Shown: in pieces, positions 50,107 through 59,395 of the stretch
How positions within the stretch are numbered: the stretch's first letter is position 1
How the letters are laid out: the number at the start of each line of letters is the position of its first letter
Assembly (NCBI GenBank): GCA_964609215.1
Contig: CAZSQZ010000002.1
Location: 1 to 64,000, forward strand
Reading direction: 5' to 3'
DNA: 64,000 nucleotides
Origin: JABDKJ01 sp964609215
GTDB lineage: Bacteria > Bacteroidota > Bacteroidia > Flavobacteriales_D > JABDKJ01
Notes under the pieces: model-generated
The model's input: the letters and a program-made list of their open reading frames with translations, nothing else
Told to the model about the DNA's origin: nothing
The model's database searches: none
Made by a program: the position numbers and the translations under genes

Positions 50107-53100
50107 ATGAAGAGACAAAAGAAATACTTCCTTTTTCTGTTGCTATTCAATATGATTAGCTTCATTTCAATTGGCCAATTCTACAATGGTTCTACACAAG
50201 AGTTTGGAAAAAATAGAATTCAATACAAAGAATTTCAATGGCAATACTATCAGTTTGAAAAATTTGATGTCTATTTTTATGAAGGAGGCATGGGGCTTGC
50301 TAACCATATTGCGAGTATAGCAGAAACCCAAATCAAGGAAATTGAAAACAGATTAGACTATGTGCTTCAAGACAAAATCGAGTTTGTCGTTTACAATTCT
50401 CAAACAGATTTTAAGCAAAGCAACGTTGGGCTAAATACCGATGCTGCTTCTAATATTGGAGGTACCACCCAGATAGTTGGCTCTAAGGTATTTTTCTTTT
50501 TTGAGGGAGAATACAAACAGTTATTAAGTAATTTAAGAAAAGGTATTAGTCAGGTTTTAGTAAACCAAATGATGTTTGGTGGAAATTGGAGAGATGTTCT
50601 TAAAAATTCCACACTTTTAAACCTCCCTGATTGGTATTTAGATGGTTTGGTTTCTTGGGCATCCGATTCTGATAATCCGGAAATAATAAATTTCATCAAA
50701 GATGGTGTAGAAACAGATAAGTTTAAAGGCTTTAATTGGTTAAGAGGAAAAGAAGCAACATATGCTGGTCATGGAATCTGGAACTATATAGAAGAAGTCT
50801 ACGGTATATCCGTTATTCCTAATATCCTATACATGTCTAGGATTAGCAGAAACGTGGAAAGTGGATTCTTGTTTGTGTTAGGGATGTCATTAGGCACATT
50901 GCAGACCGAATTCCAAGAATTCTATAAGAATAAATACGCAAAAATAGACAGCTTTAAGGATGACGTTTCTCTTGAACAAATAGATTACAAAATTAAAAAG
51001 AAGCATGTCTATTCTCAACTAAAACTAAGTCCTTTTGGAGATAAAGTAGCATTTGTCTCTAACATAATGGGACAGTACAGAGTTTTTATTAGGGACCTAA
51101 ATGATGGTTCTCAAAAGAAAATTGCCAAAGGACAACACAAACTAGATCGTTTAGTTGATGATTCTTGGCCAATTGTTTCATGGTCTCCTACAGGTGATGA
51201 ACTTGCCTATATTATTGAAAAAAGAGGCGAATTGTTTATGCATATTTATGACATAAATGAAGACAAAACTTACAAGAGAAATATTTTCAATATAGATAAG
51301 GTATTGGACATGTCTTATTCTCATGATGGCCGGCAAATGGTTTTTTCAGGTGTAAAGAACGGGCAAACAGATCTCTATCTTTATTATCTAATAGGTAACA
51401 GACAGGAAAAGTTGACTAATGATTTTTTCGAAGAAATTAATCCTGAATTCATAAAGAATTCAACGAGAATTATTTTCTCCTCGAACCGAACTAACGATAC
51501 ATTATCAGTCAATTCTTTAGAAAATATTGGACCCAACAGAGATATTTTTGTTCTTAATCTTAACGATAGAAAAAAACTAGAGAGAATAACAAATACTCCA
51601 TTAGTAGATGAAATACAACCAGCTCAATTCGATAGTATTAGGTATACCTTTTTAGGTAAAAATGGAGAGTTTTATAATCAATATCTGGCTACATACGATA
51701 GTGCTATTTCCAGAATTGATACAACCATCCATTACCGATATTTTACCCACACAACTCAAATAAGTAATTATAAAAAGAATATTTCCGAATTGGATGTGAA
51801 TTACAGAAGAGGAAAATTCACTCAACTTATTTATAAAGATGGTGAATATAAATTCTATCAGGGAGCATTGAACGCCTCATCTATTGGCGAAATCCGCTCA
51901 GAAAATCAAGGGGACGATAGTGACTTAGGGAATGAAGAAGATGGAATTGAAACTACCGTCATATCCATTCCTGCTGATGATGATGAAACCATTGATATAC
52001 AAAATTACAATTTTGGGAATGAAGAAGATGTTAGCTACGAACAGAACACTATTGTAATTGGAGAAGAACCAGTTAAACAAGATTCTGAGGTTATTATTTT
52101 AGGTGAAGAAAGCAAATTCAAACAATTGGAATTGCCAGGATCAAGGAATTACAATGTGAACTTTACCACAGACTATACAGTAACTCAATTAAATAATTCC
52201 TTTAATAATCGTTTCTACAATCCTATTTTCAGTAATGAATTCGCAGGCAATGCAAATCCTGGACTTAGCTCATTATTTAAAGTGGGAATTTCAGATCTCT
52301 TTGAAGACTATAAAATATTGGGTGGTATCAGGCCATCATTAGATTTACAGAATTCTGAGCAAATGGTTGAATACCAGAATTTGAAAAAAAGACTCGATCT
52401 AAAAATCAGGTTTGAACGTTCGGTAAATGAACTGGTAGACCCAAGAAATTTAAATGCAAACAGCAGGTTTAAACTCAATGTAAATGTCGCTCGATTATTG
52501 TTGAGTTATCCTATTAATGAAGTTTTTAGGGTTGAAGGTGAGCTTATAGCAAGACATGACCGTACCGCTTTTTTGGCTAGAGATATTACTTCCCTAGCAC
52601 AAGATAATGAATACCGAAATCAAGGTGGCACTAAACTTTCTGCCGTTTTTGATAATACCATAGGACTAGGTCTAAATCTGTTTCAAGGTAGTAGGTTTAA
52701 AGTTTGGGGCGAATATTATCAGCAAATTGACAGAGAAGATTCTGACTTCTTTGTTGTTGGTGGAGATTTCAGAAATTACATTAGAATTCATCGAAGTTTT
52801 ATTTTCGCAAGCAGACTTGCGGGTAGCACATCATTTGGAAGCGAAAGACTTGTTTATTATTTGGGTGGTGTGGATCAATGGTTTGCACCTCGTTTTTCAG
52901 ATCCTCCTTTACCTATTTCTCCAGATCAAAACTTCCAATACCAAACATTTGCGACACCTGTTAGGGGCTTTTTATATAATGCCAGAAATGGAAACAGTTT
53001 TGCTGTTGCAAATCTTGAATTAAGGCTTCCGGTATTCAAATATTTCTTTAACAAACCGATGAAATCAGATTTCTTGGATAATTTTCAGGTGGTCGGATTT

Positions 53101-53352
53101 AGTGATGTTGGAACTGCATGGACTGGAAGAGATCCTTATTCAGATGAAAATTCTTTTAATAACGAGGTCATAAATAATAACCCTCTTACCATTACTCTAA
53201 AAGGTAGAAACGAACCTATTGTTGGAGGTGTTGGTTTTGGTCTTAGAAGCAGATTACTTGGATATTTCGTGCGTGCAGATTGGGCATGGGGTATTGAAGA
53301 TGGAAAATCTCAAAGACGCATATTCTATATTTCTACATCTTTAGATTTCTGA
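50107..53352 (+). CDS. Fusion of pseudo-peptidase, TolB-like propeller and outer-membrane barrel
   Basis: About 1081 residues from the ATG at 50107, which gives a clean signal (MKRQKKYFLFLLLFNMISFI). Residues about 30-270 resemble a gluzincin peptidase domain without HExxH; the site reads ISQVLVNQMMFGGNW and later LPDWYLDGLVSW. Residues about 300-560 carry PD40/TolB-type repeats (LSPFGDKVAFVS, SWSPTGDELAYI, SYSHDGRQMVFSG). An acidic linker leads to a C-terminal barrel-like region (about 695-1081) ending RIFYISTSLDF. Located in the outer membrane. Function unknown; the group is seen in Bacteroidota. Confidence 0.72.
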   Translation: MKRQKKYFLFLLLFNMISFISIGQFYNGSTQEFGKNRIQYKEFQWQYYQFEKFDVYFYEGGMGLANHIASIAETQIKEIENRLDYVLQDKIEFVVYNSQTDFKQSNVGLNTDAASNIGGTTQIVGSKVFFFFEGEYKQLLSNLRKGISQVLVNQMMFGGNWRDVLKNSTLLNLPDWYLDGLVSWASDSDNPEIINFIKDGVETDKFKGFNWLRGKEATYAGHGIWNYIEEVYGISVIPNILYMSRISRNVESGFLFVLGMSLGTLQTEFQEFYKNKYAKIDSFKDDVSLEQIDYKIKKKHVYSQLKLSPFGDKVAFVSNIMGQYRVFIRDLNDGSQKKIAKGQHKLDRLVDDSWPIVSWSPTGDELAYIIEKRGELFMHIYDINEDKTYKRNIFNIDKVLDMSYSHDGRQMVFSGVKNGQTDLYLYYLIGNRQEKLTNDFFEEINPEFIKNSTRIIFSSNRTNDTLSVNSLENIGPNRDIFVLNLNDRKKLERITNTPLVDEIQPAQFDSIRYTFLGKNGEFYNQYLATYDSAISRIDTTIHYRYFTHTTQISNYKKNISELDVNYRRGKFTQLIYKDGEYKFYQGALNASSIGEIRSENQGDDSDLGNEEDGIETTVISIPADDDETIDIQNYNFGNEEDVSYEQNTIVIGEEPVKQDSEVIILGEESKFKQLELPGSRNYNVNFTTDYTVTQLNNSFNNRFYNPIFSNEFAGNANPGLSSLFKVGISDLFEDYKILGGIRPSLDLQNSEQMVEYQNLKKRLDLKIRFERSVNELVDPRNLNANSRFKLNVNVARLLLSYPINEVFRVEGELIARHDRTAFLARDITSLAQDNEYRNQGGTKLSAVFDNTIGLGLNLFQGSRFKVWGEYYQQIDREDSDFFVVGGDFRNYIRIHRSFIFASRLAGSTSFGSERLVYYLGGVDQWFAPRFSDPPLPISPDQNFQYQTFATPVRGFLYNARNGNSFAVANLELRLPVFKYFFNKPMKSDFLDNFQVVGFSDVGTAWTGRDPYSDENSFNNEVINNNPLTITLKGRNEPIVGGVGFGLRSRLLGYFVRADWAWGIEDGKSQRRIFYISTSLDF

Positions 53353-53395
53353 TTTATTACATTTGTGGCCTATTCAGGCAAAATTGAAAAAGAAA

Positions 53396-53815
53396 ATGGA
53401 CGTACAAACTATTTTGATACTCTGCAGTATCGGTCTATGTGCAGGAATTCTTAGTGGAACCCTAGGTGTTGGCGGGGGGGTTCTCATGGTCCCAGCATTA
53501 GCCATTTTTTTAGGTATGACACAAGTTCAAGCCCAAGGAACGTCCATTATAACTATGCTTCCTCCTATTGGAATTTTAGCTGCTTGGACTTATTTCAAAA
53601 ACCCAGAATTCACAATAGACTGGAAATATTCGGCCATACTTGCAGTTCTCTTTGTGGCGGGAGCATTTCTTGGTTCTAAAATGGCATTGAAGCTATCCGC
53701 TTTGCCAAATGGCAATGTTAGATTAAAAATGATTTTTGGTATTTTCATGTTAATTGTAGCCACAAAAATGATTTGGGATTCAGCAAAATTTATTTTTGAA
53801 CAGAATAACCATTGA
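53396..53815 (+). CDS. Half-size TauE/SafE family transporter
   Basis: About 139 residues from the ATG at 53396; an in-frame TTG at 53363 is less likely. Four or so membrane segments with the family motif GILSGTLGVGGGVLMVPALA near 18-37 and a second hydrophobic half that lacks the usual repeat (GAFLGSKMALKL). Full TauE/SafE proteins have two such repeats in about 250 residues. Half-size forms exist and may dimerise. The substrate class is sulfite/sulfoacetate or similar anions; unknown here. Its TGA overlaps the next ATG (TGATG). Confidence 0.78.
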   Translation: MDVQTILILCSIGLCAGILSGTLGVGGGVLMVPALAIFLGMTQVQAQGTSIITMLPPIGILAAWTYFKNPEFTIDWKYSAILAVLFVAGAFLGSKMALKLSALPNGNVRLKMIFGIFMLIVATKMIWDSAKFIFEQNNH

Positions 53816-54993
53816 TGTCTTTAATTTCTGAAATAAAGCAACTTTCAGAACAGTATTTTGATGAGATCAAATCTATTCGAAGGCATATTCATGCTCACCC
53901 GGAATTATCTTTTCAAGAATTTGAGACATCCTCATTTATCTGTCAGCAACTAGAAAAAAAAGGCATCTCCTATAAAAACGGCTTTGTCAAAACAGGGATA
54001 TTGGCAGAACTAAAAGGTAAAAATCCTGAGTCTAGAAATATTGCCTTAAGGGCAGACATGGATGCACTTCCCATAACTGAATTAAATGAAATCGAATACA
54101 AATCAAAGAATGAAGGTGTCATGCATGCCTGTGGTCATGATGTTCATAGCAGTTCACTACTTGGAGCTGCCTTTATTTTAAATGATCTTAAAGAACATTG
54201 GGAAGGCACCATTCAATTGGTTTTTCAACCAGGAGAAGAAAAATTACCTGGTGGAGCCTCGCTGATGCTAAAAGAAGGACTATTCAAAGAATCTAAACCG
54301 GAATCAATTATTGGACAGCATGTTTATCCGGATATCGAAATGGGTAAAGTGGGCATCAAAGGAGGACAATATATGGCCTCAGCAGATGAGTTATATCTTA
54401 CAGTTATTGGCAAAGGTGGACACGGTGCTTTGCCACACAAAAACATTGACCCTGTCCTCATTGCCTCCCATATCATTGTTGGACTTCAACAGCTAATAAG
54501 CAGGAAAGCAAAAGCCGATATTCCAACCATTCTATCCTTTGGGAAAATCATTGGAAATGGAGCAACAAATATTATCCCTGACAAAGTAAATATTGAGGGC
54601 ACGTTCAGAACAATGGACGAGGATTGGAGAAGCAGAGCACATGATGAGATTAGAAAAATGGCCAATGGAATTGCTGAGAGCATGGGTGGTAAATGTGAAT
54701 TGGAAATTCTCAAAGGGTATCCTTGCCTTTGGAATGATGAAAAACTTAGCGAAAAAAATAAGGAAGCAGCAAAAAGTTATCTGGGTGAAGAGAATGTAAT
54801 TGATCTGGGCCTAAGGATGACATCAGAAGATTTTGCTTGGTATACAAAAGAGATTCCCGGTTGTTTTTATCGTTTAGGTACTGGTAATAAAGAAAAAGGT
54901 ATTAAGGCACCATTGCATAATGCCCATTTTAACATTGACGAAGAAGCCCTTAAAATAGGAATGGGTTTAATGGCCTGGATGGCTATTCAGTAA
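53815..54993 (+). CDS. M20-family amidohydrolase (IAA-amino-acid-hydrolase-like)
   Basis: About 392 residues from the ATG at 53815. M20 motifs: metal ligands in LRADMDALPI (Asp) and HACGHDVHSSSLLGAAF (His and Asp), VFQPGEEKLPGGA (Glu), and the C-terminal His in APLHNAHFNID. The fold has the usual inserted dimerisation domain. Substrates of this group are N-acyl or amide-linked amino acids. Directly after the TauE/SafE gene; the pair is probably one transcript. The gene ends flush with the convergent cysQ stop. Confidence 0.88.
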   Translation: MSLISEIKQLSEQYFDEIKSIRRHIHAHPELSFQEFETSSFICQQLEKKGISYKNGFVKTGILAELKGKNPESRNIALRADMDALPITELNEIEYKSKNEGVMHACGHDVHSSSLLGAAFILNDLKEHWEGTIQLVFQPGEEKLPGGASLMLKEGLFKESKPESIIGQHVYPDIEMGKVGIKGGQYMASADELYLTVIGKGGHGALPHKNIDPVLIASHIIVGLQQLISRKAKADIPTILSFGKIIGNGATNIIPDKVNIEGTFRTMDEDWRSRAHDEIRKMANGIAESMGGKCELEILKGYPCLWNDEKLSEKNKEAAKSYLGEENVIDLGLRMTSEDFAWYTKEIPGCFYRLGTGNKEKGIKAPLHNAHFNIDEEALKIGMGLMAWMAIQ

Positions 54994-55800
54994 CTACTGA
55001 ACAATAAACCAGTTATTCAATAAATTTTCTTTGTTGTATTTCATTTCCGACCCAGTGGCATGATCTTTCACCATTTTCCCAGCGCACTTTGCTATAGCAT
55101 GACCTGCTGCAGTATCCCATTCCATTGTAGGAGCAAATCTTGGATAAACATCTGCCTTTCCTTCGGCAACTAAACAAATTTTCAAAGAACTTCCCATTGA
55201 AGTAATCTCAACCTCTCCCTGTTCTTTCTTAACCTGATCAATGAACTCTTCTGTTTCAGGAGACATGTGCGATCTACTACCTACAATTATATAAGGTCCT
55301 TCCTTTGATCGAGGTAATCTTAAACCGTCTTGCACAACCTGTTCCAAATCTAGTTCAGTATTCGGTTGAACATTTTCCAACTTGAAAGAACCTATATTTG
55401 GTATAGCAACATAAAGCCACTTCTTAACGGGGACATATATCACACCACCAATACTTTCCTGCTTATGAATTAAAGCTATATTAACTGTAAACTCACCATT
55501 TCTTTTCACAAATTCTTTGGTTCCATCTAAAGGATCTACCATCCAAAAGTATTCCCAGTCTTTTCTCTCCTCAAAATTCATTTCTCTTCCTTCTTCACTT
55601 AATACTTGTAAATTAGTACTAGCCAAGCCCTCCATAATTTTTAAATGAGCGCGTTTGTCTGCTATGGTCAAAGGTGAATTGTCAGATTTGATCTCAACAT
55701 CAAAGTCAGAATCATAAACATCTAAAATCTCTGCTCCTCCAGAAACAGCTGCATTTACGGCTTTTTCAATCCATTCTTTGTGGTTCATCATTGGTATCAA
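54994..55800 (-). CDS. cysQ: 3'(2'),5'-bisphosphate nucleotidase CysQ
   Basis: A 268-residue inositol-monophosphatase-fold protein that hydrolyses 3'-phosphoadenosine 5'-phosphate to AMP. The metal motif DPLDGTKEF near residue 91, and EWDTAAGHAIAKCAG near 220, fit CysQ. A TPLTIAD-like acidic/Asp motif appears as SPLTIADKRAH near residue 42. The gene has no overlap with the following region; 164 bp separate it from the dehydrogenase pair. Convergent with the M20 gene with no gap. Confidence 0.9.
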   Translation of the reverse strand: MIPMMNHKEWIEKAVNAAVSGGAEILDVYDSDFDVEIKSDNSPLTIADKRAHLKIMEGLASTNLQVLSEEGREMNFEERKDWEYFWMVDPLDGTKEFVKRNGEFTVNIALIHKQESIGGVIYVPVKKWLYVAIPNIGSFKLENVQPNTELDLEQVVQDGLRLPRSKEGPYIIVGSRSHMSPETEEFIDQVKKEQGEVEITSMGSSLKICLVAEGKADVYPRFAPTMEWDTAAGHAIAKCAGKMVKDHATGSEMKYNKENLLNNWFIVQ

Positions 55801-55964
55801 TTATTCTACGTAGTTATATATATTGTGACCAAGAATCAAGGTAATGTCACATAAGATGATAACACTATTTGGTTATAAAATAAGTTAGATCAAATGACTA
55901 AGCATGGGTGATCCATTGATTAATTTGGTTAGAATTCTTGTTAAAAAGAAAAGAGAGGTAAGAC
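55801..55964. other. Intergenic region between cysQ and the dehydrogenases
   Basis: 164 bases of AT-rich sequence. I see no clear terminator, tRNA or coding frame with support. Confidence 0.6.
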
Positions 55965-56861
55965 TTAGTAGCCGCTGCCTGAGGCACCAATTTGCTCAAT
56001 TGGATGCCAAGTAGTTTTCACCTCGCAGTAATTTAAAATTGAGTAGGGATTTTCAACTTCTTCTTTCCAGGCATTTTTGTTTTCGTTAAAAACTCTTTTC
56101 ACATTACTAGCCGCTATCTCTTTCAAGCTAGCTAATTGCTTCTTATCTCCCACTCCATAGTAAATTGCATTAATATCTAAATGTGAACCTGCATGAGCCA
56201 ACAATTCATCCGAATAACCCGTTAGAATATTAACTACTCCACCCGGAACATCCGAAGAATTTAAAACTTCTGCAAAAGTCATTGCACACAATGGTAACTT
56301 TTCATTTGCCAGAACTATGCATGTGTTACCACCACTAATAACAGGAAGAATAGCGTTCACCAATCCAAGTAAAGAAGTGCTCTGTTCGGAAAAAGCAAAA
56401 ACCACTCCCATAGGCTCATAAACAGAAAAATTGAAGTGCTTAGATGCAACCGGATTAACGCTACTAAATACCTGCTGGAACTTATCCGTCCACCCTGCGA
56501 AATAAATAATTCTGTCAATACTCAAATTAACTTCTTTCAGCGCTTGGTTTTTAGTTGCTCCCTGCAGAACGAGTTCATCAACGAATTGTGCCTTTCTACC
56601 TTCTAACATTTCCGCTATTCTGTATAGAATTTGCCCACGATTAAAGGCTGGTCTTGCAGCCCAAGAACCAAATGCTTTTCTGGCAACAACAACAGATTCT
56701 CGTAAATCCTTTCTACTCGATCTGCACAAATTGGCAATGAGTTCGCCATCATATTCAAGTTTCATGGTTCTTCCAGATTCCGTTCTGGGAAATTTTCCAC
56801 CAATGTATAATTTGTAGGTTTTTAAAACCTTTACTCTGTCTAATTTCTCTTTTACTGCCAT
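55965..56861 (-). CDS. Truncated aldehyde-dehydrogenase-fold protein without catalytic cysteine
   Basis: A 298-residue protein covering the N-terminal, NAD-binding part of the ALDH fold (KTYKLYIGGKFPRTESGR, WAARPAFNRGQILYRIAEML, EPMGVVFAFSEQSTSLLGLV, GGNTCIVLANEKLPLCAMTF) but stopping before the domain with the catalytic Cys, which usually starts near residue 290. No frame continues it; the stop is natural. It directly abuts a complete ALDH gene (no gap). The pair is the arrangement of the N- and C-terminal halves of ALDH16-type proteins, split. Likely a structural partner rather than an enzyme; inference. Confidence 0.85.
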   Translation of the reverse strand: MAVKEKLDRVKVLKTYKLYIGGKFPRTESGRTMKLEYDGELIANLCRSSRKDLRESVVVARKAFGSWAARPAFNRGQILYRIAEMLEGRKAQFVDELVLQGATKNQALKEVNLSIDRIIYFAGWTDKFQQVFSSVNPVASKHFNFSVYEPMGVVFAFSEQSTSLLGLVNAILPVISGGNTCIVLANEKLPLCAMTFAEVLNSSDVPGGVVNILTGYSDELLAHAGSHLDINAIYYGVGDKKQLASLKEIAASNVKRVFNENKNAWKEEVENPYSILNYCEVKTTWHPIEQIGASGSGY

Positions 56862-58307
56862 TTAGCTCAAATTTAAGTATGCAGAAAGTCCGTGCATCCC
56901 TCCTTCTCTTCCAAAACCACTTTCTTTATATCCACCAAAAGGTGAAGTTGGATCAAACTTATTGTAGGTATTTGCCCAAACCACACCGGCTCTCATTTGA
57001 TTGGTCATATTGAAAATTTTCGAGCCTTTATCAGTCCAAATTCCAGCTGAAAGTCCATAGGGAGTATTGTTTGCTTTTTTAATAACCTCGTCTACTGTTC
57101 TAAAGGTTTGAATTGCGAGAACGGGGCCAAAAATTTCCTCCTGTGCAATTCGATTGCTTTGAGCTACATTGGTAAATAAAGTAGGTCTACACCAAAATCC
57201 ATTTTTGGGAATATCACATTCTGATTGATAGATTTCAGCTCCTTCTTTATTTCCTAATCTTATATACTTTTCTATGGTTTTAAGCTGCGATTTGGAGTTA
57301 ATAGCCCCAATATCCGTGTTCTTATCTAATGGATCTCCTACAATTAAGGATTTCATTCGCCATTTAAGCTTATTAATGACCTCATCATGAACAGACTCTT
57401 GCACAAAAAGCCTTGATCCTGCGCAGCATACATGACCTTGATTGAAATAAATACCATTTACTATTCCCTCCACTGCTTCATTAATAGTTGCATCCTCAAA
57501 AATGATATTAGCTGCCTTTCCTCCCAATTCCAAAGTGCACCTTTTATCAGTTCCTGCAATTGCTTTTTGGATAATTTTTCCAACACTTGTAGAACCGGTA
57601 AATGCTATCTTATTTATATCTGCATGATTCACAATTGCGGCTCCCGTTTCACCTGCACCAGTTATTATATTAACCGCACCTTCCGGTAAATCAGCTTCTT
57701 GAATAATCTCCGCTAATTTCAAGGCAGTTAAGGAGGTTGTTTCTGCGGGTTTTAAAACAACCGTATTTCCACAAGCCAATGCTGGAGCTATTTTCCAAGC
57801 AGCCATGAGTAATGGAAAATTCCAAGGAATAATTTGTCCAGCAATACCCATAGAATGCGCATTTCTATTTGGGAAAGCATAAGATAATTTATCCGCCCAA
57901 CCAGCATAGTAAAAAAAGTGATTTGCGGCTAAGGGAATGTCTACATCTCGAGATTCTCTTATCGGCTTACCGCCATCCATAGACTCAATAACCGATAATT
58001 CTCTTGCCCTTTCTTGAATAAGCCTTGCTATCCTAAAAATATACTTAGATCGTTCCTTGGCAGGCATTTTGCCCCAAGTATTATCGTAAGCATTTCGTGC
58101 AGCTTTAACTGCTTTATTTACATCTGCCTTCGAAGCTTCTGAAATTGTAGCAATTTTTTTCTCCGTTGCAGGGTTAATCGTTTGGAAAGATTTCCCATTT
58201 CCCTTAACGAATTTCCCATTGATAAAAAGACCATAGTCCTTTTTTATCTCGAAATGACCTGTATTCTCTGGAGCAGGAGCATAGTCCCAAGTTCCGTTTT
58301 TCTTCAT
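56862..58307 (-). CDS. Aldehyde dehydrogenase, complete
   Basis: A 481-residue NAD(P)-dependent ALDH. The NAD motif is FTGSTSVGKIIQ, the catalytic Glu region LELGGKAANIIFE, and the catalytic Cys in FNQGHVCCAGSR near 293. PEEIFGPVL-type (EEIFGPVLAIQTF) follows. Its stop abuts the truncated ALDH start, and deoC ends 3 nt upstream; the three genes form a minus-strand operon deoC-ALDH-ALDH'. A plausible substrate is acetaldehyde, from DeoC. Confidence 0.95.
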   Translation of the reverse strand: MKKNGTWDYAPAPENTGHFEIKKDYGLFINGKFVKGNGKSFQTINPATEKKIATISEASKADVNKAVKAARNAYDNTWGKMPAKERSKYIFRIARLIQERARELSVIESMDGGKPIRESRDVDIPLAANHFFYYAGWADKLSYAFPNRNAHSMGIAGQIIPWNFPLLMAAWKIAPALACGNTVVLKPAETTSLTALKLAEIIQEADLPEGAVNIITGAGETGAAIVNHADINKIAFTGSTSVGKIIQKAIAGTDKRCTLELGGKAANIIFEDATINEAVEGIVNGIYFNQGHVCCAGSRLFVQESVHDEVINKLKWRMKSLIVGDPLDKNTDIGAINSKSQLKTIEKYIRLGNKEGAEIYQSECDIPKNGFWCRPTLFTNVAQSNRIAQEEIFGPVLAIQTFRTVDEVIKKANNTPYGLSAGIWTDKGSKIFNMTNQMRAGVVWANTYNKFDPTSPFGGYKESGFGREGGMHGLSAYLNLS

Positions 58308-58310
58308 AAA

Positions 58311-59216
58311 TTAATCTATTGAGAAATAATCTGCAGATTGATAGGCTCCTTCTGCTTGTTTTACCAATTGCATTAAAACATCATTTGCTAAACTACTCGC
58401 GCCAAATCTAAACCATTTATTATTTAGCCAATCATTACCCAAAACTTCTTTTACCATCACCAAATAATGTAAGGCCATTTTTGCATTAGAAATACCTCCA
58501 GCAGGCTTCATTCCTACCATTTTATTATTATTCAAATAAAAATCTCTGATGGCCTCAAGCATTACTAAAACCACTGGAAAAGTAGCAGCTGGTTTAATTT
58601 TACCTGTGGATGTTTTAATAAAATCAGCTCCTGCAAGCATTACAATATCTGAAGCTTTCCGAACCTTATCCAAGGTTCCAAGTTCCCCAGTCTCAAGAAT
58701 TACTTTTAGTCTAGCCTGACCACACGCCTCTTTTACTTTGCTTATCTCATCAAAAACATAATTATACTCTCCAGAATGAAATTTTCCTCGGCTAATCACC
58801 ATATCTATTTCATCAGCACCTTGATTTACAGCTAGTTGCGTTTCTTTTAACTTTAAACTTTGGTCGGATTGACCGCTTGGAAAACAAGTTGCTACAGATG
58901 CAACCTTCACTTTTGAGCCCTGAAGTGCTTTTTTAGCGGTTTTTACAAATCTCGGATACACACACACAGCTGCTACAGTTGGCAAATTTGGATATGAATC
59001 ATGCAAATGTAAAGCCTTGTAACACAGCTGCTTGACCTTATTTTCTGTATCAGCACCCTCCAAAGTAGTTAAGTCTATCATATTCAAGACTTTACATAAT
59101 CCTTCAATTTTAGCCTCCTTTTTTATGCTTCTTTTTCGGAATCTAGAAACTCTTTCCTCGATTCCCACCTGATCAATTTTGGTGGAATTTAATCCCTGAA
59201 TAGTACCTATTTTCAT
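58311..59216 (-). CDS. deoC: Deoxyribose-phosphate aldolase
   Basis: A 301-residue class I aldolase splitting 2-deoxyribose-5-phosphate into glyceraldehyde-3-phosphate and acetaldehyde. The Schiff-base lysine lies in DFIKTSTGKIKPAATFP near residue 203; a proton-relay Lys in MVGMKPAGGISNAKMAL near 236. The 300-residue length matches the longer DeoC class rather than the 250-residue class. First in the operon; a TATATTTG box lies 32 nt upstream of the ATG. Confidence 0.95.
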   Translation of the reverse strand: MKIGTIQGLNSTKIDQVGIEERVSRFRKRSIKKEAKIEGLCKVLNMIDLTTLEGADTENKVKQLCYKALHLHDSYPNLPTVAAVCVYPRFVKTAKKALQGSKVKVASVATCFPSGQSDQSLKLKETQLAVNQGADEIDMVISRGKFHSGEYNYVFDEISKVKEACGQARLKVILETGELGTLDKVRKASDIVMLAGADFIKTSTGKIKPAATFPVVLVMLEAIRDFYLNNNKMVGMKPAGGISNAKMALHYLVMVKEVLGNDWLNNKWFRFGASSLANDVLMQLVKQAEGAYQSADYFSID

Positions 59217-59247
59217 ATCTTCATCGCCCGATTTAAAAAAGCTTTAT

Positions 59248-59255
59248 CAAATATA
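59248..59255 (-). promoter_or_regulatory. Promoter -7 box of the deoC operon
   Basis: On the minus strand TATATTTG, 31 nt before the deoC ATG. No TTG at the expected -33 distance. Confidence 0.5.
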
Positions 59256-59395
59256 GAGTTTTCGGGAAACACGCATTGATTTTATTTGCTTGCAAATTAA
59301 AATGAATGGGCTAACTTTTTTTGTTCGTTTTCGTATACTATTTATACAGAAGCAAAGCAAAAAAGCTAGGCCGAAATAAACTTAAACTAAACACT

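Noticed and set aside
55875..55990. Plus-strand 36-codon frame beginning ATGGGTGATCC
   Set aside because: Overlaps the truncated ALDH gene antisense, no signal peptide or motif, and arises in a non-coding gap.
56862..58307. Frameshift joining the two ALDH genes into one
   Set aside because: The complete enzyme ends with a natural C-terminus (GLSAYLNLS) and the second begins with its own ATG and N-terminal ALDH region, so this is two domains, not one broken gene.
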